Shown one piece after another: positions 1-7,528 of a stretch of 57,917 bases of DNA (positions within the stretch are counted from its first letter, which is position 1; the number at the start of each line of letters is the position of its first letter). This stretch comes from a virus. Below the pieces are notes generated by a model. The model was given only the letters and a program-made list of their open reading frames with translations, was not told the DNA's origin and made no database searches. A program made the translations under genes and the position numbers. Location of the stretch: IMG/VR virus record IMGVR_UViG_3300043409_000324, positions 1 through 57,917 of that record. One strand, 5' to 3'.

Positions 1-329
1 ACTGACCAGACTAGACTTGATGTGGGTACTTGTTAAAAGCTGTTGCTAAAAGGGTGGGCTAACAACAGCCATAGATGAACACATCCCTTATGGGCTTTCT
101 AGGTGTATGTTCTAGATATTAGTGGTAGGTGGTATGTATTTCACTATGTGATATGTACCGTTCCCTACAGGTAATGGTAGTAGTTTCTTCACAGGACTTC
201 TACCGTTACCTTCATAGACACTATAGACATACATTGGGATAGGTTGTTATGAGTAGCAATAAATGCTACCATACCACCTTAGCTAGGCTATGTTTGTTTA
301 TTACACAAACTGTGTTAGCATAAAGTATT
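1..329. other. Non-coding leader with hairpins at the left edge
   Basis: I see no convincing gene here except bases 1-49. Those would complete the reading frame that runs off the right end of the window if the molecule is circular. The stretch contains several inverted repeats. One has 11-base arms at 170-180 and 200-210, with one G-U pair if transcribed. Another has 6-base arms at 253-258 and 264-269 around ATAAA. It precedes the first rightward gene and probably serves as its leader, although I found no convincing -35/-10 pair next to it. Confidence 0.5.
170..210. repeat. Inverted repeat, 11-base arms
   Basis: GGTAATGGTAG at 170-180 pairs with CTACCGTTACC at 200-210, with ten Watson-Crick pairs and one G-U pair in RNA. 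The loop is 19 bases. There is no T-tract on either side, so it is not a simple intrinsic terminator. A structured mRNA leader or a protein-binding site are both possible. Confidence 0.5.
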
Positions 330-611
330 ATGAACTATTACACCCGACAAGAGCTAGATGACAGAGGTTTAACAAACACATACCCCTACAGTGTGGCTAC
401 ACAGGCTTCACTAGCGTTACACAGAGGCTATGTAGATAAGATGCACCTATTCCACAGTGATGTTTATTATGTTAGAGCAGCACTGGAGAAAAACACAGGA
501 TATGTATTTCCCTTAGACAGAGTTGAAGATGCTATGAGAGCTGAGGGATGGAAAGAACACAGACACCTTCCAAGGAAGAAACAAGATGGCAACAAAGAAA
601 AGTACAGTTAA
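330..611 (+). CDS. Conserved small phage protein, unknown function
   Basis: 93 residues starting from an ATG with no clear ribosome-binding site. The segment YVRAALEKNTGYVFPLDRVE followed by an amphipathic stretch looks like a folded small domain. The C-terminus is Lys-rich. It is the first gene of the rightward arm and its 3' end overlaps the next gene at 586, so the two are probably translationally coupled. I recognise no functional family. Confidence 0.65.
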   Translation: MNYYTRQELDDRGLTNTYPYSVATQASLALHRGYVDKMHLFHSDVYYVRAALEKNTGYVFPLDRVEDAMRAEGWKEHRHLPRKKQDGNKEKYS

Positions 612-765
612 TGCTGCGAACAATTACACCAAGCCTACAATGCGTAAGGCGTTGGTAGCTAGGGTGAAGGCTGGTTCTGCTGGTGGAGATCCGGGAGAGT
701 GGTCTGCTAGGAAAGCACAGCTTGTAGCAAAGAAGTATAAAGCTGCTGGTGGTGGTTACAAATGA
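586..765 (+). CDS. Small basic phage protein
   Basis: 59 residues, beginning MATKKSTVNAANNYTKPTMR and ending ARKAQLVAKKYKAAGGGYK. This compact Lys-rich pattern recurs in small proteins near the packaging genes of aquatic phages. Function is unknown. The positive charge would suit nucleic-acid contact, but that is only inference. It overlaps the previous gene by 26 bases in another frame, and its stop overlaps the next start by 4 bases (ATGA). Confidence 0.75.
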   Translation: MATKKSTVNAANNYTKPTMRKALVARVKAGSAGGDPGEWSARKAQLVAKKYKAAGGGYK

Positions 766-995
766 AGCCTTCACAGAAGTCTTTAAAAGATTGGACAGAC
801 CAGAAGTGGACAACTAAGTCTGGTAAGCCTTCTGCTAAAACAGGAGAGCGTTATCTTCCTGAAGCTGCCATTAAGTCTTTAAGCTCTGCTGAGTATGCAG
901 CCACCACTAAGGCTAAGCGTGAAGGCACAAAGGCTGGTAAGCAGTTTGTTAAACAGCCTAAAGACATTGCTAAGAAAGTGAGCAAGTTCAGATGA
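762..995 (+). CDS. Small basic phage protein (possibly DUF5872-like)
   Basis: 77 residues. The core is WTDQKWTTKSGKP, then GERYLPEAAIKSLSSAEYAA and a basic tail with TKAGKQFVKQPKDIAKK. The pattern recurs in phages and may correspond to DUF5872, but I am unsure of the family number. Start and stop overlap both neighbours by ATGA, which indicates one tightly coupled operon. No catalytic motif is visible. Confidence 0.75.
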   Translation: MKPSQKSLKDWTDQKWTTKSGKPSAKTGERYLPEAAIKSLSSAEYAATTKAKREGTKAGKQFVKQPKDIAKKVSKFR

Positions 996-1261
996 TTAAA
1001 AAAGGCAGTGAAGAGTTTAGCGGGTATAACAAGCCTAAGGCTACGCCTAAGCATGCTACAAAGAGTCATGCTGTGTTAGCTAAAGAGGGTGACACAGTGA
1101 AGCTCATTAGGTTTGGACAGCAGGGTGTTAGTGGTGCTGGCTCTAGTCCAGACACTCCTAAGGACAAGGCTAGGCAGAAGAGCTTTAAAGCTCGTCATGC
1201 TGAGAACATTAACAAAGGTAAGATGTCTGCTGCATATTGGGCAGACAAAGTAAAGTGGTAA
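992..1261 (+). CDS. Conserved small basic phage protein
   Basis: 89 residues. It contains KSHAVLAKEGDTVKLIRFGQ and QGVSGAG, then a Lys/Arg-rich C-terminal half ending KGKMSAAYWADKVKW. This layout, a short beta-like N-terminus and a basic helix ending in AAYWA.KVKW, is one I associate with phage accessory proteins of unknown role. It is coupled to the preceding gene through a 4-base overlap. Confidence 0.75.
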   Translation: MIKKGSEEFSGYNKPKATPKHATKSHAVLAKEGDTVKLIRFGQQGVSGAGSSPDTPKDKARQKSFKARHAENINKGKMSAAYWADKVKW

Positions 1262-1276
1262 CTACAAGGAGAAACT

Positions 1277-1597
1277 ATGGCTACCGATGCAGAGAAAGTA
1301 AAGATGTACCGAGAGAAGGCTAAGGACACTACCATTCCTCAAGAGGTGCGTAACACCTACTTGGACAGAGCCAATGAGCTAGAGCGTAAAGCCTTTGAAG
1401 CCACTAAGGTTCCTGAGAAGAAGCTTGCTAAAGGTGGTGTTGCTTCTAAGAAGCCTATGCTTGCTATTATGATTGGTATTGGTAAGCCATCAAAAGCTCC
1501 TGCTAAAGGTAGTCCTGCTAAATATATGGAGTTTTCTAACAAAGGAAAACCAAAAGGCATGACCCCTGTTAAAGCAGCCCCTAAAAAGAAGAAGTAA
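1277..1597 (+). CDS. Hypothetical phage protein with AKGG motif
   Basis: 106 residues with a good ribosome-binding site (AAGGAG, 1266-1271). The N-terminal half is a charged helix (AEKVKMYREKAKD... RANELERKA). The C-terminal half is Lys/Pro/Gly-rich and contains KKLAKGGVASKKPM. The short (A/T)-K-GG-hydrophobic motif returns in several proposed virion proteins of this genome. Function unknown. Confidence 0.7.
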   Translation: MATDAEKVKMYREKAKDTTIPQEVRNTYLDRANELERKAFEATKVPEKKLAKGGVASKKPMLAIMIGIGKPSKAPAKGSPAKYMEFSNKGKPKGMTPVKAAPKKKK

Positions 1598-1613
1598 ATA
1601 GAAAGATTGTCTA

Positions 1614-2288
1614 ATGTATTTGACAAGTAACATCCCATATTTTAAATGTTGGGTTAGAAAAGAGTTTACGAATGGACATCAAAACTATCATGGGGAATAC
1701 ATACATGCATTAGCAGTGGCTGTTACCACCATGCCTGATAGGTGTCTTAGCTTTCAAGTTATCTTCACTGGATGTGAAGCGGATGATGGTAGTCAACCTA
1801 ATGTACATGGTGGTGCTATGTGGGCGAGGATGCCCATTACAGCTTTAGTTGGAGACATCCCTTTGGAAGTGTGGCCTGAGCGTATGAAGACTCACTTAGC
1901 ACAGCCTTGGGATTGTAGTAGTTACAACCACAGTATTATTCGTATTGATAGAGCACAGCCTTCTCCTTGGCTATGCAAGATTAATAATGAGTTTCACACA
2001 GGGCGGTATTTATTTACAGTTGATTATGCCGAGAGTGAGGTGTCAGAAGATCCTTCACAGCATAAACAAAGTCATGTGTTGATGTTGACGGACGCAGGGG
2101 AATGGACAGGTAATATAGTGGCTCTACCTAACAATAGAGTTAGAGTTACCAGTCCAGCGTATTGGAACACTGGAGAAGGAGCACCCGACTTCCGTCCCAG
2201 TCAGTGGGCGCATTGTGCGGAACAAGATGATTCGTACATGGATGCTAATGTTACTTTTAATAACCTATACATGGAGAGTGTGAAATGA
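1614..2288 (+). CDS. Conserved hypothetical phage protein
   Basis: 224 residues with several Trp/His-rich stretches (WARMPITALVGDIPLEVWPE, QPWDCSSYNHSIIRIDRAQP, GRYLFTVDYAESEV). It looks like a soluble beta-rich domain. I recall similar proteins beside terminase genes in aquatic podoviruses but know no function. There is no signal peptide or membrane segment. Its 3' end overlaps the next gene by 4 bases. A structural or head-accessory role is possible from position only. Confidence 0.75.
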   Translation: MYLTSNIPYFKCWVRKEFTNGHQNYHGEYIHALAVAVTTMPDRCLSFQVIFTGCEADDGSQPNVHGGAMWARMPITALVGDIPLEVWPERMKTHLAQPWDCSSYNHSIIRIDRAQPSPWLCKINNEFHTGRYLFTVDYAESEVSEDPSQHKQSHVLMLTDAGEWTGNIVALPNNRVRVTSPAYWNTGEGAPDFRPSQWAHCAEQDDSYMDANVTFNNLYMESVK

Positions 2289-2491
2289 TGAAAGCAAAGA
2301 TGATGGCTACTGGTGGTATGACTAAAAAGGGATATGCTGCTGGAGGTATGGCTAAGAAGGGCTATGCTGCTGGTGGTATGCCTATGGTTGAAAAGGGTGG
2401 AATGAAAGTACCAGCTTTTGCTGCTGACGGAAAAGGCAAGATGGCTAAGGGTGGTGCTGTTAAAGCACCAATGAAAGCTAAGAAGAAATAA
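2285..2491 (+). CDS. Short Lys/Gly/Met-rich repeat protein
   Basis: 68 residues built from tandem copies of about ten residues, MTKKGYAAGG / MAKKGYAAGG, followed by MAKGGAVKAPMKAKKK. It is low-complexity and strongly basic. The GG motif resembles tails found on other virion-region proteins of this genome. Function is unknown. A DNA- or capsid-binding peptide is conceivable but unsupported. Its last base is shared with the next start codon. Confidence 0.65.
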   Translation: MMKAKMMATGGMTKKGYAAGGMAKKGYAAGGMPMVEKGGMKVPAFAADGKGKMAKGGAVKAPMKAKKK

Positions 2492-2649
2492 TGGCTACTA
2501 AAAAGCAAACAGCTAAAGTGGCTAAGGTGATGGGGGAGTTTAAGGACGAAGGCTTGCACAGTGGTAAAGGTGGCAAGGTTGTTACCAACCCCAAGCAAGC
2601 CATTGCCATTGCCTTGTCTGAAGCTAAAGTGAAGCCTAAGAAGAAATGA
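2491..2649 (+). CDS. DUF6496-like small basic protein
   Basis: 52 residues. The pattern KVMGEFKDEGLHSGKGGKVV followed by QAIAIALSEA matches what I know of DUF6496, a short family of unknown function in phages and bacteria. It starts directly at the stop of the previous gene and its TGA overlaps the ATG of the next by 4 bases. Confidence 0.8.
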   Translation: MATKKQTAKVAKVMGEFKDEGLHSGKGGKVVTNPKQAIAIALSEAKVKPKKK

Positions 2650-2993
2650 ACAAAGAACCTAAGGTTAGAAGTTTAGGAAAAGTGTTAACAGCGGGAGCTG
2701 CTAACACTATCTACACTTGTCCTGATAATTTTATTTCAAAAGTTGTCTTGTTGTTTGTTTCCAATCATGGGGGCAACAACAAGACGATGACTGTCAAATG
2801 GACTGATGTTAGTGCTGGTGAAAGCTACTTTATTATTGGTGGATTTGTGTTGTCTGCAAATGGCTTTTTAAAACTTGATACAAGCTACCTTGTTCTTAAT
2901 CCCGGAGACACTGTTAGTATAACTCCAGAGGCTGGTGCAACCACCGATTCCACCATCACTGTAGAAGAACATTATGAACAAGGACTATTTTAA
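2646..2993 (+). CDS. Small beta-rich protein, possible virion accessory
   Basis: 115 residues, rich in Val/Thr/Gly and predicted to be all beta. It includes TIYTCPDNFISKVVLLFVSN and a C-terminal TDSTITVEEHYEQGLF. The layout resembles the 131-residue protein at 15842-16237, so the two may be distantly related small virion decoration or fibre-associated proteins. That is inference. It sits immediately before the terminase genes. Confidence 0.6.
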   Translation: MNKEPKVRSLGKVLTAGAANTIYTCPDNFISKVVLLFVSNHGGNNKTMTVKWTDVSAGESYFIIGGFVLSANGFLKLDTSYLVLNPGDTVSITPEAGATTDSTITVEEHYEQGLF

Positions 2994-2995
2994 TC

Positions 2996-3364
2996 ATGGC
3001 TAAAAGAGAATTAAGCGAACAACAGAAGAGGTTCATTGAGGTGTTATTTGCTGAGGCTGGGGGCAATCCTCACAAGGCAAGGCAGCTTGCTGGCTATAGC
3101 GAAGGCTACAATACCAAAGTCCTTATGGAAGTTCTTAAGGAAGAAGTGATTGAGGCTACACAGCTTTACATCGCCATGAACGCCCCTAGAGCAGCTATGG
3201 CTGTTGTTAGTGGCATTGCTGACCCTACAGAGCTGGGCTTGAAAGAGAAGCTCAATGCTGCTAAGGATTTGTTAGACAGGGCTGGTTTGGTGAAGACAGA
3301 GAAAGTTCAGGTGACAGCACCTAACGGCATCATGATTTTGCCAGCCAAAGACAGCGGTGAGTGA
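2996..3364 (+). CDS. terS: Terminase small subunit
   Basis: 122 residues. The N-terminus LSEQQKRFIEVLFAEAGGNP then KARQLAGYSEG is the helix-turn-helix signature of phage terminase small subunits. The rest is helical and would support oligomerisation. The protein recognises the packaging site on the concatemer and recruits the large subunit. It lies directly upstream of the large-subunit locus. Its stop overlaps the next (GTG) start by 8 bases. Confidence 0.85.
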   Translation: MAKRELSEQQKRFIEVLFAEAGGNPHKARQLAGYSEGYNTKVLMEVLKEEVIEATQLYIAMNAPRAAMAVVSGIADPTELGLKEKLNAAKDLLDRAGLVKTEKVQVTAPNGIMILPAKDSGE

Positions 3365-3839
3365 TAGAGATTTAGGGGCTTGGATATTACCCCAGCCCAA
3401 AGCAAAGGAAACATATGTTGCCATTCCAAAAATTAGAAAAACTATACCATTTGGTTATAGACAAGATGAAGAAGATGCTAACCTCTTGCAGCCAATTCCT
3501 ACAGAGCTTGAAGCGTTAGAACTAGCTAAGAAACATTTAAAACAGTATAGCTCTAGGCAGGTAGCAGCTTGGCTTACCACCACTACAGGTAGAACTATAA
3601 GCCATGTGGGATTGTTAAAGAGAATAAAGACTGAAAGATCGCATGGACGAAAATCCGCTACTTACCGCAACCTTGCCACAAGGCTCCAAAAAGCCCTTGA
3701 GCAAGCGGAAAGGTACGAAGAGAAATCTAAGAGGCTCGGCAGGGAAGACCAAACAGGATACTTCGAGTCAGAACAGTACATCAAGCTCACCGAATATATC
3801 GATAGTAAGCTCGCCAGAGACTCCTCTAGCGACACCTGA
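3357..3839 (+). CDS. HTH-containing protein between terS and terL
   Basis: 160 residues from a GTG start. LEALELAKKHLKQYSSRQVA followed by AWLTTTTGRTISHVGLLKRI reads as a recombinase/resolvase-type helix-turn-helix, then a coiled coil rich in Lys/Glu/Arg. It ends in three consecutive stop codons (TGA TGA TAG, 3837-3845). Its last 197 bases overlap the terminase large subunit frame, +1 relative to it. It may act as a separate packaging factor, or supply the N-terminus of terminase by +1 frameshifting at ACC-TGA (see findings). Confidence 0.7.
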   Translation: MSDRDLGAWILPQPKAKETYVAIPKIRKTIPFGYRQDEEDANLLQPIPTELEALELAKKHLKQYSSRQVAAWLTTTTGRTISHVGLLKRIKTERSHGRKSATYRNLATRLQKALEQAERYEEKSKRLGREDQTGYFESEQYIKLTEYIDSKLARDSSSDT

Positions 3840-5238
3840 TGATAGGGAAGTATTGTTTAAGCCCAATGCTGGGCCTCAAACATTCTTCTTAGCTTCCTCA
3901 GAAAGAGAAGTGTTATATGGTGGTGCTGCTGGTGGTGGTAAAAGCTACGCTATGTTGGCAGATCCATTGAGGTATATGGTACATCCACAGTTTTCTGGGC
4001 TGCTTCTTCGTCATACAACAGAGGAACTTCGAGAACTTATTTGGAAGAGTCAAGAGCTTTATCCAAAGATTTACCCCGGCATCAAGTGGAGTGAGCGCAA
4101 GATGCAATGGGAAGCTCCGTCAGGGGCTAGACTGTGGATGTCCTACCTTGATAGAGATGAAGACGTATTGAGATATCAGGGTTTGGCGTTTAGCTGGATT
4201 GGTTTTGATGAGTTGACGCAGTGGCATACACCATTTCCGTGGAACTATATGCGTTCTAGGCTGCGTACAGCAGCGTCAGACCTACCAATCTTCATGAGAG
4301 CTACAACAAATCCGGGTGGTCCGGGCCATGCTTGGGTGAAGAAGATGTTTATTGACCCTTCTCAGCCCGGTAAAGCGTTTGATGCGACAGATATTGAGAG
4401 CAGTACTACCCTAGTGTATCCCAAAGGACACAGCAAAGAGGGGCAACCACTGTTTAAGCGTAGGTTTATCCCTGCTATGTTGACGGATAACCCCTATTTG
4501 ATGCAGACAGGTGACTATGAGACTATGTTGTTGTCTCTTCCTGAGCACCAAAGGAAGCAACTACTAGAAGGAAACTGGGATATTGCTGAAGGTGCAGCCT
4601 TCACTGAGTTTAATAGGCAGATACATGTCGTGGAACCGTTCCACATACCAAGTAATTGGACTAAATTTAGGGCTTGCGATTATGGATACGGAAGTTTTAG
4701 TGCTGTGGTGTGGTTTGCTGTGTCTCCAAGTGAGCAATTGGTTGTCTATCGTGAGCTATATGTTAGCAAGGTGCTTGCCAAAGACCTCGCTCACATGGTG
4801 ATGAGGGCTGAAGAGAACGATGGCCCTATGAGATATGGGGTGTTGGACAGTAGTTGCTGGCATAAGAGGGGTGATACTGGTCCATCACTGGCAGAACAGA
4901 TGATTGCAGAGGGCTGTAGGTGGAGGCCATCGGATAGAAGTGCTGGAAGTAGGGTGGCAGGTAAGAATGAGCTGCATCGAAGGCTACAACTTGACCCCTT
5001 TACAGAAAAGCCAAGACTAGTTATAACAAGCAACTGTGTGAACACGATTGCTCAGCTACCTGTACTGCCTTTGGACAAAAGAAACCCAGAGGACATTGAT
5101 ACTAAAGCTGAAGATCACTTATATGATGCTATTCGGTATGGAGTTATGAGCAGACCTAGAAGTAGTTTGTTCGATTACAATCCATTAACCTCTGGCGGTA
5201 GTGGCATGAAGATGGCAGACCCCACATTTGGGTATTAA
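3643..5238 (+). CDS. terL: Terminase large subunit (ATPase and nuclease)
   Basis: 531 residues from the ATG at 3643. Walker A is GGAAGGGKS at residues 93-101 and Walker B is WIGFDE around 185-190. The C-terminal RNase H-like nuclease shows acidic residues in FRACDYGYGSF, YGVLDSSCW and KAEDHLYDAIRYG. It powers DNA translocation into the prohead and cuts the concatemer. The first about 65 residues are a Ser/Thr/Pro-rich stretch encoded over the preceding gene, and conserved sequence starts only at DDREVLFKPNAGPQ. The upstream frame is closed by a TAA at 3625, and the ribosome-binding site is weak. Confidence 0.93.
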   Translation: MDENPLLTATLPQGSKKPLSKRKGTKRNLRGSAGKTKQDTSSQNSTSSSPNISIVSSPETPLATPDDREVLFKPNAGPQTFFLASSEREVLYGGAAGGGKSYAMLADPLRYMVHPQFSGLLLRHTTEELRELIWKSQELYPKIYPGIKWSERKMQWEAPSGARLWMSYLDRDEDVLRYQGLAFSWIGFDELTQWHTPFPWNYMRSRLRTAASDLPIFMRATTNPGGPGHAWVKKMFIDPSQPGKAFDATDIESSTTLVYPKGHSKEGQPLFKRRFIPAMLTDNPYLMQTGDYETMLLSLPEHQRKQLLEGNWDIAEGAAFTEFNRQIHVVEPFHIPSNWTKFRACDYGYGSFSAVVWFAVSPSEQLVVYRELYVSKVLAKDLAHMVMRAEENDGPMRYGVLDSSCWHKRGDTGPSLAEQMIAEGCRWRPSDRSAGSRVAGKNELHRRLQLDPFTEKPRLVITSNCVNTIAQLPVLPLDKRNPEDIDTKAEDHLYDAIRYGVMSRPRSSLFDYNPLTSGGSGMKMADPTFGY

Positions 5239-5247
5239 AGGGTATTT

Positions 5248-7344
5248 ATGGCGACAAACAATTTCATGGATGACAAGTCCATTGGTTTAGAAGACAAGAA
5301 AGAGAATGATACTACACCATTTACAGGTGATAGTCTTTTAGTTTTTCTAAACGACAGATATACGAAAGCTGAAGAGAGCCGTAGACAGGACGAACAGCGT
5401 TGGTTGAGGGCTTATAGAAACTATCGTGGTATTTATGGACCTGATGTTAAATTTACAGAGACAGAGAAGAGCCGTGTATTTATTAAAGTGACAAAGACCA
5501 AGGTGCTTGCAGCATATGGTCAAATCACTGATGTATTATTTGCTAATAACAAGTTTCCTCTTAGTGTTGACCCCACTGTACTACCAGATGGTGTGGTTGA
5601 TTCAGTACATATCGATCCTAAAGCACCAGAAGGTGCAGAAGCAGAGACTGCTTCACCATTTGGGTATAAAGGCGATGGCAATCCCCTGCCTCCCGGTGCT
5701 ACATTAACATCTTTGATGGATCGTCTTGGTCCATTGAAGGATCAGCTTAAAGACACTGAGAATCTTAAGGAAGGTCCGGGAGTAACTCCTACTTCCATCA
5801 CCTTCCATCCTGCAATGGTAGCAGCTAAGAAGATGGAGAAGAAGATACATGACCAGTTGGATGAGAGTGGTGCTAATAAGCATCTTCGTTCCACTGCTTT
5901 TGAGATGGCTCTGTTTGGTACAGGCATCATGAAGGGTCCATTTGCTAAGACCAAAGAATATCCTAGTTGGGATGAAGAGGGTACTTACAAGCCTGAGATG
6001 AAGACAGTACCAGAGACATCACATGTCTCTATCTGGAACTTCTATCCTGATCCTGATAGCACTAACATGGAAGAAGCTCAATATATTATTGAGCGTCACA
6101 AGCTTAGTGCTACACAACTTAGGGCTTTAAAGAATCGTCCCTTCTTTAGATCTAATGTCATTGAAGATGTTATTGAGAGTGGTGCTTCTTACACTAAGAA
6201 GTATTGGGAAGATGACTTAAGAGACTATGCTCCCAATTTGGGACTAGATAGATTTGAAGTGTTGGAGTATTGGGGTAATGTTGACATTGACATGCTCAAA
6301 GAGAACGACATTGATATTCCTGATGCTTTGTTGGAAGCAAAGGAGTTGCAAGCCAACGTGTGGTTCTGTAACAATAGAGTGATTCGTTTAGTATTGAATC
6401 CGTTTAAGCCCGCCAACATTCCGTATTACGCTGCTCCTTGCGAACTAAACCCCTACTCTCTATTTGGCATTGGTGTTGCCGAAAACATGGACGACACCCA
6501 GACCCTCATGAATGGTTTTATGCGTATGGCTGTAGATAATGCAGTGTTGTCGGGCAACCTTGTATTCGAGGTGGATGAAACCAATCTTGTTCCCGGACAG
6601 GACATGTCTGTCTATCCCGGTAAAGTGTTTAGGAGACAGGGTGGTGCTCCCGGTCAAAGCTTGTTTGGAACTAAGTTTCCTAACGTGGCTGCTGAGAACT
6701 TGCAACTGTTTGATAAAGCAAGGCAGCTTGCTGATGAATCAACAGGCATGCCTTCCTTTGCACATGGACAGACAGGTGTTAGTGGTGTGGGTAGAACAGC
6801 CTCTGGCATTTCTATGTTGATGAATGCTGCATCAGGTAGTGTTAAAACCATCATCAAGAACGTGGATGATTATTTGTTAGCTCCTTTGGGTAAGGCTTTC
6901 TTTAGCTTCAATATGCAGTTTGATTTTGATCAAAGTATTAAAGGCGACTTGGAAGTTACAGCTAGGGGTACAGAGAGCTTGATGGCTAATGAGGTGAGGA
7001 GCCAACGCTTGATGCAGTTCTTGCAAATTGCAAGCTCTCCTGCACTGATGCCGTTTGCTAAGTTTCCTTACATTATTCGTGAGATAGCTAAGAGCATGGA
7101 TCTTGATCCAGACAAAGTGACTAACAACATGGAAGAGGCTATGCGTCAAGCTTTGCTGATGCAACAAGCTACAGCTCCTGCTCCAGCAGAAGGTGCTCCT
7201 CCTGTTGCTGGTCCAGAAGGTGGCCCTCCTCCAGTATCTGATATGACTGGTGGTGGTGGTGGAAATATTGGTGTTGGTGCTGCACCAGTGCCGGGTGAAC
7301 AAGGATTTGCTGGTAATGTCCAAGCTGTACCTCCCCAAGCTTAA
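5248..7344 (+). CDS. Portal protein (head-tail connector)
   Basis: 698 residues, a usual size for podovirus portals. It includes ESRRQDEQRWLRAYRNYRGI, KSRVFIKVTKTKVLAAYGQI and a central segment DDTQTLMNGFMRMAVDNAVL, typical of connector proteins that form the dodecameric ring at the packaging vertex. The C-terminus is Ala/Pro/Gly-rich and apparently disordered. It follows terL by 9 bases with the usual order terL-portal-scaffold-coat. The last 29 bases overlap the next gene. Confidence 0.9.
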   Translation: MATNNFMDDKSIGLEDKKENDTTPFTGDSLLVFLNDRYTKAEESRRQDEQRWLRAYRNYRGIYGPDVKFTETEKSRVFIKVTKTKVLAAYGQITDVLFANNKFPLSVDPTVLPDGVVDSVHIDPKAPEGAEAETASPFGYKGDGNPLPPGATLTSLMDRLGPLKDQLKDTENLKEGPGVTPTSITFHPAMVAAKKMEKKIHDQLDESGANKHLRSTAFEMALFGTGIMKGPFAKTKEYPSWDEEGTYKPEMKTVPETSHVSIWNFYPDPDSTNMEEAQYIIERHKLSATQLRALKNRPFFRSNVIEDVIESGASYTKKYWEDDLRDYAPNLGLDRFEVLEYWGNVDIDMLKENDIDIPDALLEAKELQANVWFCNNRVIRLVLNPFKPANIPYYAAPCELNPYSLFGIGVAENMDDTQTLMNGFMRMAVDNAVLSGNLVFEVDETNLVPGQDMSVYPGKVFRRQGGAPGQSLFGTKFPNVAAENLQLFDKARQLADESTGMPSFAHGQTGVSGVGRTASGISMLMNAASGSVKTIIKNVDDYLLAPLGKAFFSFNMQFDFDQSIKGDLEVTARGTESLMANEVRSQRLMQFLQIASSPALMPFAKFPYIIREIAKSMDLDPDKVTNNMEEAMRQALLMQQATAPAPAEGAPPVAGPEGGPPPVSDMTGGGGGNIGVGAAPVPGEQGFAGNVQAVPPQA

Positions 7345-7528
7345 AGGCTTTGTAAACACTCATGTGACATGGGATGCGTTCCTAGATTTACTTGATGCTG
7401 AAATTGAAAACAAGCAAAGAGATTTGGAACAAGCTTCAGATATGCGTGAGATTGGAAAGGCTCAAGGAGCCATTGCTGCTTTACGCAGATTGAAATATCT
7501 TAAGGATGAAGTTAATGTACTCAAATAA
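7316..7528 (+). CDS. Small helical protein downstream of portal
   Basis: 70 residues from the ATG at 7316. The frame is open further upstream, but that part is only a shadow of the portal's Gly-rich codons. It has an N-terminal FVNTHVTWDAFLDLLDAEIE, then a charged helix EIGKAQGAIAALRRLKYLKD. Small helical proteins of this shape commonly follow the portal in podoviruses and may be head-completion or assembly factors. Exact role unknown. Confidence 0.65.
   Translation: MSKLYLPKLKGFVNTHVTWDAFLDLLDAEIENKQRDLEQASDMREIGKAQGAIAALRRLKYLKDEVNVLK

Noticed and set aside
1-329. tRNA gene in the hairpin-rich left edge
   Set aside because: The stems do not assemble into a cloverleaf and I see no CCA-type acceptor or T-loop GTTC pattern. 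I found no tRNA elsewhere either.
3913-4107. Minus-strand and other frames inside terL, portal, tail and ejection genes
   Set aside because: They are shadows of strongly supported genes, without ribosome sites or recognisable motifs.
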